Positions 57,894-64,000 of a stretch of DNA of 64,000 nt are shown piece after piece; the first letter of the stretch is position 1; every line of letters begins with the position of its first letter. The position numbers and the translations under genes were made by a program. Location of the stretch: positions 588,158 to 652,157 of the forward strand of contig ML976692.1 of NCBI GenBank assembly GCA_010015655.1. Direction: 5' to 3'. Below the pieces are notes generated by a model. The model was not told where the DNA came from, did no database searches, and was given only the letters and a program-made list of their open reading frames with translations. The stretch comes from Bimuria novae-zelandiae CBS 107.79. Taxonomy: Eukaryota; Ascomycota; Dothideomycetes; Pleosporales; Didymosphaeriaceae.

Positions 57894-60287
57894 TATAGTA
57901 TTTTTTATATAAAAAAAATACCTTCTTACTAATACTATTATTCTGTAAGTAAACGATATCTGCTCTATATTACTATATTAATACTAGTTTTTAGTTACCT
58001 AGTAACTTTAACTTATACTATATATAATAACTAAGCTACGTACTGACGAGCTTTATCCTACTATACTAAAAGTTATTTTAATTAATATTTAACTACTTAC
58101 TAAAACTATAACTAACTAAATAATTATAAAAAGCTTATATAGCTAGTAATAATAAGTATAAAGAGCTAGCTAATACTAAAGTATTATAAGTAGTAAAAAT
58201 ATAATAAAGTATTAGTATTAATAACTATAATATTTTTATTAACTAAGACGCGCGCCCACTTTATAAGTTAATTTATAAGCTTATTATAATAGTAATAGTA
58301 ACTAAGGTAAATAAGCTAATTTTAATATAAAAAATAAAATAAAAAATAATTAAAAGTTAAAGCTCCGCATTTGCACGATATAGGTATACTTTACGTCTAA
58401 AATAGTTTAAATTAGCTATATCTAACGCTTAGACACCTTTAAACGCTTAAATTACGCCTTCTTCCTAATTAGGAACTATATAGCTATAATATAGCTTAAT
58501 AATTAGTACGGTATGATTGCAGTTACTATAGGAGACCACTACCGTACGGACCGCCGAAAACCGCCTTCGAACGATACCGTATGAATCGTAATACGGACTG
58601 TTGCAAGCGCTGCAGAACTGGGACACGGCACCTTCCTGCGCGGGATCGAGACAACGGTGACACTTGACGCTACTACCGATGAGTTTGTCATTTATTCTCC
58701 CAAAGTATCGTCGACGAAATTCTGGCCGGGCGGATTGGGCTTCTCAAGCACTCATGCGGTGGTGATGGCTCGTTTGCTTGTCGGACCCCGAGATCACGGA
58801 CCACACTTGTTCATCGTTCAGCTACGTTTCTTAGTGGATGGAAAGCCTCTGCCTGGTATCAAGCTTGGAGACATTGGCTTGAAAATGGCGTATGTGCTCC
58901 CTCTTCCTCCTGCTTCACAAGATCATTCACACCTCCCAGCTACAATGGCGTCGACAACGACTTCGCTACGTTCACCCACGTGCGTATACCTCGCTCCAAC
59001 ATGCTCACAAAGTACGCCATGGTCGCTCCTGACGGCACGTACACCGCAGTCCCAAATAATATCGTCTTGACCCACTCCACCATGCTCCTAGGCCGCGACA
59101 TCATCGCTCGCGTAGCAGTATCTCAGCTCGCCCAGGCCACTACCGTCGCAACTCGGTACTCAACGGTCCGCGAACAAGGATACGGACCTGATGGGATTGA
59201 GCTGCCGATTATTCATTACAAGCACCAGCAATCCCGCTTACTCACGCTGGTCGCGAAGTCTTATGCGATGCTGTTCGCAGCCAAACACTGCAGCGCCGTG
59301 TACAAGAGAGCAATGAAGCAACGTGAGCAAGGTGATCTTTCGGTTTTACCTTACGTGCATTGTTTGACCGCTGGACTAAAGGCTTGGTCTACGGGCGAGG
59401 CTGCCGACGGTGTTGAAGACGCGCGCAAGTGCTGCGGTGGACATGGCTTTCTGGTGATCTCAGGACTGCCTGATATCGTTGCTTCCAGTGCAGGCATGGC
59501 TACATTCAAGGGTGAGAACTACGTTCTTTGGCTGCAAGTTGGACGATACCTGTTAAAGTGTGTAGATTCTGTGGTGCAGGGGAAGAAGCTGCACCATGAG
59601 ATGGCGTACCTGGCAGATGAAACGGCGCACCTGAAGCATGGCCGAGTTGCTGGCTCCAGCGCTCAGCAAACTGGTGAAGAACAGGGAACCGACTTTCTGC
59701 AGAGGGACGTGCAGCTGGAGGTCTACCGATGTCGCGCGTACCGCCTTATACAAGCGGTACATGGGAAGGTCCGAGGGTCGAAGAAGACGCCAGAGGAAGC
59801 GTGGAACGAGCATATGCTCCCCATTATCACAGCTTCCCGCGCACATGTCGAGTACACGGTGCTTCGTACCTTCAATACGCACCTGTCCAACCTCAAAGGC
59901 AGCATATCCGCTCCTCTTGAGCTGCTTCTCGAAAAACTCTGCTCGCTCTTTGCACTTTCGAGCATCACCAATTCTTGCACAGTCGATGCCACTTCATTCA
60001 TCGAAGATGGATACCTCTCCTCGTTGCAGATGTCAAGCATCCGAGAGTCGGTGAATGGCTTGCTGAAATAGCTTTTGCCGGAAGCTATTGCACTGACGGA
60101 CGCCTGGGACTTCACAGATGAGAATCTCTGTAGCGCTTTGGGCATGAGGGATGGCGATGCGTATACGCACATTATGCGATGGGTGGAGCAGTTGCCGATC
60201 AACCAGAGGGCTTGGATAGAGAATGAGGGGGTGTATCAGCCAGGATGGGAAAAATGGATTGAGCCGCTTCTGAAACCGAAGTTGTAA

Positions 60288-60512
60288 AGACTGAACGGCG
60301 AGACGAGACAGAGTAGCGCAAGTACAGACAGAGCTGAAGCTACACGGCCTTTGTCAAAGCCAACTTGTATTGTGTCGCCACCCTATTCCAAATTCATCAC
60401 ATGCGGAACTGATTGGTGTTGAATGATTGATTATTTGATTGAATGATCTGTGTTTTGTTTTTCTTACTCGCCTCCTTTGAGGTTCAGATACTGGCTGGCC
60501 CCCAACAAATTA
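60288..60512. other. Sequence downstream of the acyl-CoA oxidase gene
   Basis: Short GC-balanced region, probably the 3' UTR and terminator of the oxidase. It contains a small repeat of TTGAATGATTGATT type. Confidence 0.5.
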
Positions 60513-63500
60513 TCGGTGCTTTGCAAAAGACCGTCCCGACCCACTCTGGGCGCTTATTAGGTAATCGCTTCCCCACTTTCATTGTCGCTCATACAAAATT
60601 ATATAAGAGACGATGTAATTAAGGAAATTACACTAACTTTTCTTATTATTAGAGTTCTATATAGTATGCTAATTAATCCTAAAAGGCCTATAGGCTATAG
60701 ACTATAGGCGTTAATAGTGCAGGTAATTATTAAGCGCATAAAGGCAAGGTAAAAAAACCACAAGATTTATAGATCTCTTAGAGTTAATACTAAAACTATG
60801 TAGAAATACCAACTTAATCTAGAAGCGTTTAGTTAGCTATACCCTCCGCGATATATTAAAATTAGTTAGCCACTATCGCTGCGTTAATACCATAAAGACG
60901 CCCTATTAGAGTTCCTACGGGGCAAACCTACAGCATATCTCGATAAGATGCAGGCCTTCTTATGCGATAACTTCGACTTATAGGTGTCAGTAGCCACTAT
61001 CACGAGATTTCTCGCTAGCATAAGGTAGAGTCAAAAAGCTGCGTTAAAAGCTGCCAGAAAGCGCTATAAAGGCCTCCGTCGGGTGTTTCGTGCACGCTGC
61101 CAACAAATATATAAACTAGAGCAGGTTGTTTGCCTCGACGAGAGCGCCTATAATAAGAGAACCAGCGATAGAAAGTATACCTAGTTACCTATAAACACGC
61201 CAGTAGACGTATAATACTTAGCGCGACGCATAGAGAGGTAGAGCTTGCTCCTTGCCATAGATATAGACAGTTACGTTAATTATGTCCTATACTAAGGAGC
61301 AATCACTGCAGATTTAATAAAGGAGTTTCTAGCAAATAAAGTACTCCCTTATTGTAATCCTTAGCTAAGTAAATAATTAGTAATAGTCCTTAATAATGCC
61401 TCTATCTATAAGTTAGAAAAGATTGTCTTATTATACGCGGAGGCGGGCGTTATACTTAAATATTTACTGCCATACTCGTTAGATTTTAACCTAATTAAGC
61501 AGACCTTTAAGGCGTTAAAAAACTAGATAAAAAAGCACTACAAACGCGCTTATACGTATAAGGATTTTACCTACTTCTTAGAGGAGGCAGTACAGAACGT
61601 ATACTATAATTAGGCAGAATCCGCGCGAGGATTTTTTAAGTTCTATAAGTAGGTGCTATAGGTGCTAGATAAGGCATAATACTAAAGAATTAGTGTTTAT
61701 AATAATATCGCGGAGGTCACTAAAAGTCGCCCGCTATTATCTAAAACTTTAGCTTTAATAGCTAGAGAAGGTGTAACTAATGTCGCTAAATTAATTAATA
61801 TTATCTATTTTACGATATCTATTGTAGGTAAAGAGTTATAAAGGGAAAGATATTATTAGCGTAGACAAAGTATAGTGTTTTTAGCAGGTCTTAGCGCCTC
61901 TATAAGTAACTTTATTACTAAACAGGCGCGCGTACGCGTAGACTTAGTTAAATTTTAATTAGAAAATAGCCTGTGCGTAGTGTATAGAACCTCTCCGCCA
62001 ATATCGCCAGCTTTTTACACTAAATTGTCTCTCTTCCTACGCAACCTCTCACGCTGTTTACGCTCTTAATTCTCTCTATATACGTCTACGGCACCCTCCT
62101 CATCACTCTCTATAAGTCTATTATACCCAGATCGCCACCGAATCGCCATCCTGCGGAGGCGGAGGAGCAACGGCACTAATAATATAAAATACTATTCCTA
62201 CATGGCGTACGGCATCCCCGCGTTAGACAGATCTATTAGCATATTAAGGTTAATTTGCCCCTGTTAAACAACGTTATTAAACACTTAATTAACTTTAGGT
62301 AGCTCTCTAGCTAGTGCTTAGTCTCTTTACTAGTTAAAGAAGTGCCAAGTTTAATAGGCAAGCTCTACCGTGTTTCTATAAGTTAAGTCTTACTATGCTA
62401 ATATTAAAGAGCTTCTTAAGGTTATAGATGGCGTTTTAACCTGTCGCTGCTAGCTAATAATTTAACTCTATGCTAACTAGCTTATAGAGAAAGAGCTAGC
62501 GGCGATAACCTTTATAAAGTTATCTATATTAAGCTTAGATCTAGCACCTTTTTTGGCTAATTTCTACAACGCCTTCTCCTTTACAGACCTCTCTCTGGCC
62601 AGCGAGAGACTTAGGCGTATATTGTTATGTGGCTCGTCGACTATACACCTGCCCTTTGTTATATCGCGCGCCTATGCCGCCACTATAGTGCTACTCGCCA
62701 GGTAATAGTTCTTAAAACAATTAGGTTGCCTGGGCGTACGTTTAACCTAGCATACGTACGGATAGTTGCTATAGTAGGTATCCTAGCATCGCTATTAATT
62801 ACGTATAGTAACTATAAGGCCCTTACTAATAGTAGTATGTGCGAGGACTTCTAGCAGGTTATATAACTAGCGCTAAGTTACGATAAGTCGCGGCGGAGAG
62901 CTCTAAGAGCTCTGCGAGCTAAATACCCCCCTATTATATATCTAATTATTTTAGCTAGTTTCTAGCTCTAATAGCATTAAATTAAAGTTAATATAAGTTA
63001 TTTTAGTAATAGACTCCTCCTTTAACTTATACGCGCGCTCAACAACCTGCATAAAGGTAACGCTATTATCACGTTTAAGAGACTACGCAAGTCTCTATCG
63101 CTCGGGTATCTATAGTATATATATAACCACGGTTAAGTTTTTTACCGCAGTTTTAATAGGGGGAGTTAACTCTAAAAGGTCTTATATAATATTGTCTACC
63201 TACTGCCAAAGCTCTGCGCAGAAGTACGTACGTATTCTTATTTTAGTATTAAAATTAGTCCTAACTTCCTCCTTGCGTAGGAACGCGCGCTAGCGGCAGG
63301 TAATATATAGCTTAACTTTATATAATTCTAGTAATTTGTTAAATACCCCCTTATTACACGTTTAGCTATTATTATTAATCTCTAGTAGTGGCGTTAGCGC
63401 GTTAACTTCGCCAAAAATCGAAGCCTGCTTATTATTATTAAATACCCCCTTATTACGCGAATGCTCTTTCTCTAGCGACATAGGTCTTTAAGCTAACTAA

Positions 63501-63920
63501 GGTTCTTTGTCCTTAGGGTAATTATTAACGTATATATAAAAGTCGTCGTCGTTAACGCCCTCTGGCAGAGGTTATTCCTCCTCTGTAGGTCCTTCCTCCT
63601 CTATGCTGGCAAATCATACAACAGCCAGGGGTGCCCTCGTTAATAGGGCTTTTTTTAGCGCCATGCGCTTCCTCGGAGGGTTACAGCCAGCGTTAAACAC
63701 CTGTTTTGCCTTCCTTTTGCGGGTACTCGGCATAATACATTCACTACACGGCAACTAACTACCTTTATACACCTCGTAGAAAGTTGATTTTCCTATATTA
63801 CATCGTCTCTCATATAATTTTAGGTGTAGGGCGATGAAAGCGGGGAAGCGATTACCTAAAAAGCGTGCAGCCACTCAGAAACTCGCCCCAAGTGGGTCGG
63901 GACGGTCTTTTGCAAAGCGT
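60513..63920 (+). mobile_element. Tc1/mariner-like (DDE_3) element with a second gene, RIPed
   Basis: About 3.4 kb. The ends share GCTTTGCAAAAGACCGTCCC plus eight further bases, then matching blocks (TTAGGTAATCGCTTCCCC; GAGACGATGTAAT) spread over about 100-120 bp as inverted repeats. The plus strand encodes a decayed transposase at about 60.8-61.7 kb: VVCLDESAYNKRTSDRKYTW, VIVLNNASIYKLEK (LDNAS position) and LPYSLDFNLIKQTFKALKN (SPDFNPIE position), the IS630/Tc1 DDE pattern. The remaining 2 kb is not needed for a Tc1 transposase. A minus-strand frame starts at 63733. Exact outer borders and the target duplication are uncertain. Confidence 0.78.
62950..63733 (-). pseudogene. Unrecognised accessory gene inside the Tc1-like element
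   Basis: Begins with ATG at 63733 (MPSTRKRKAKQVFNAGCNPP), a Lys/Arg-rich start like a nuclear-localisation signal. It continues through an acidic stretch (FASIEEEGPTEEE) and two NKGVFN motifs. A frame change near a TA-repeat at about 63.12 kb is followed by SLKRDNSVTFMQVVERAYKL and KEESITKITYINFNLMLLEL, ending at TAG/TAA near 62.95 kb. Internal stops are mostly at positions fitting Gln or Trp, as in RIP. It is convergent with the transposase. I do not recognise the family; a DNA-binding or transposition helper protein is a guess only. Confidence 0.4.
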
Positions 63921-63924
63921 TATA

Positions 63925-64000
63925 ACGTGTCCGTGCGCGTGATGAGCCACTTCGCGTGATGGGCCACCAACACCAAAACATCTCTACGAGAAACGAGGCT
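63925..64000. mobile_element. Probable left end of a further Fot1/pogo element (runs off the window)
   Basis: After TA at 63923-63924 the sequence starts ACGTGTCCGTGCGCGTGA and contains two tandem CGCGTGATG-GCCAC units. The architecture is the same as the TIR at 56042 (ACGTG start and a duplicated GAGCGGCCCA unit). Its other end lies outside the window, so this is provisional. Confidence 0.5.

Larger units (their letters stand above)
53694..58612 (-). mobile_element. hAT-family transposon, copy B, with a nested pogo element
   Basis: TIRs CAGGGCTTGCAACAGCCCGT and the complement of CAGCGCTTGCAACAGTCCGT. Flanked by CGGAACTG (53686-53693) and CAGAACTG (58613-58620), an 8-bp duplication with one G/A difference; collapsing it restores the oxidase frame between TEL and GHG. 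About 3.07 kb without the nested pogo, matching copy A. The 54.05-54.77 kb part is scarcely RIPed. There the minus strand encodes the hAT C-terminus: VATALHPRLRLRWFQTH, LLDDPYRWWTEVGQTRFPIL and MDHLSVLATSCNCERCF. One TAG interrupts the linker between them. The rest is AT-rich. Confidence 0.92.
49969..60287 (+). pseudogene. Peroxisomal acyl-CoA oxidase, disrupted by two hAT transposons and a nonsense codon
   Basis: First enzyme of peroxisomal fatty-acid beta-oxidation (FAD-dependent acyl-CoA to enoyl-CoA, producing H2O2). Exon segments: 49969-49991 plus 53151-53243 (MSRPPPPKVPK, then EKARGAASFDPFELSCLIYG), 53293-53514 (SAETVEQRRAAYERVE), 53564-53693 (PIGLSELFFG, VFGTYAQTEL), 58621-58889 (GHGTFLRGIETT, STKFWPGGLGFSSTHA), 58940-60287. 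Introns are 53244-53292, 53515-53563 and 58890-58939; the two hAT elements occupy 49992-53142 and 53694-58612. The joined length is 695 codons including stop, the family's normal size, and in frame throughout. TAG at 60069-60071 interrupts the last exon (likely CAG to TAG). In the C-terminal active-site block ADGVEDARKCCGGHGF...TFKGENYVLW, Lys stands where the catalytic Glu is expected. No function can be expected. Confidence 0.92.

Noticed and set aside
62627..62854. 75-codon plus-strand frame with hydrophobic segments in the Tc1-like element
   Set aside because: Lies in RIPed DNA where other frames also read through when stops are ignored; no basis to choose it as a gene.

Overview
The window is chromosomal DNA of a filamentous ascomycete, most likely a Dothideomycete of the Pleosporales type (inference). 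The evidence is short 42-60 bp GT-AG introns, an ascomycete RPB2, a HET-domain gene, a Zn(II)2Cys6/AflR-type regulator, and gene-bearing GC-balanced DNA alternating with long AT-rich, TpA-rich blocks. Those blocks are transposons mutated by repeat-induced point mutation (RIP): reading frames survive but carry many stops where Gln or Trp codons would have been.

Layout. 1-1755 is the 3' end of RPB2. 3695-8613 is a HET-domain pseudogene with two nonsense codons, interrupted three codons before its stop by a RIPed hAT element (5464-8594). 8819-9998 is a small non-RIPed LTR element with two identical 119-bp LTRs. 10768-12656 is a Fot1/pogo element with perfect 70-bp terminal inverted repeats (TIRs). 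12.7-31.3 kb is the gene-bearing part: an AflR-like transcription factor, a decayed fungal NLR/STAND N-terminal-like gene, a basic hypothetical protein, a SulP sulfate permease and a GT90/CAP10 glycosyltransferase.

32.7-46.2 kb is a nested RIPed block. A Tc1-like relic is split by a Ty1/copia element, which itself carries two solo LTRs with intact target-site duplications (TSDs). Antisense copia fragments and a gag-like fragment abut it. 46551-48769 is another pogo element, with a 149-bp solo LTR-like insertion inside it.

49969-60287 is one peroxisomal acyl-CoA oxidase gene destroyed by two different hAT elements. One (49992-53142) sits after codon 7, the other (53694-58612, itself carrying a pogo element) in the middle of the gene. 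If both insertions and four short introns are removed, the frame is continuous over 695 codons except for one TAG. About 60.5-63.9 kb is a 3.4-kb Tc1/mariner-like element with an unrecognised second gene on the opposite strand. The start of a further pogo TIR lies at 63925.

The unifying theme is a fossil record of RIP and nested transposition that inactivated at least two host genes (HET and acyl-CoA oxidase). Each insertion was delimited by reading TIRs, LTRs and TSDs directly. Only family-level statements rest on recalled protein families, since no database search was run.
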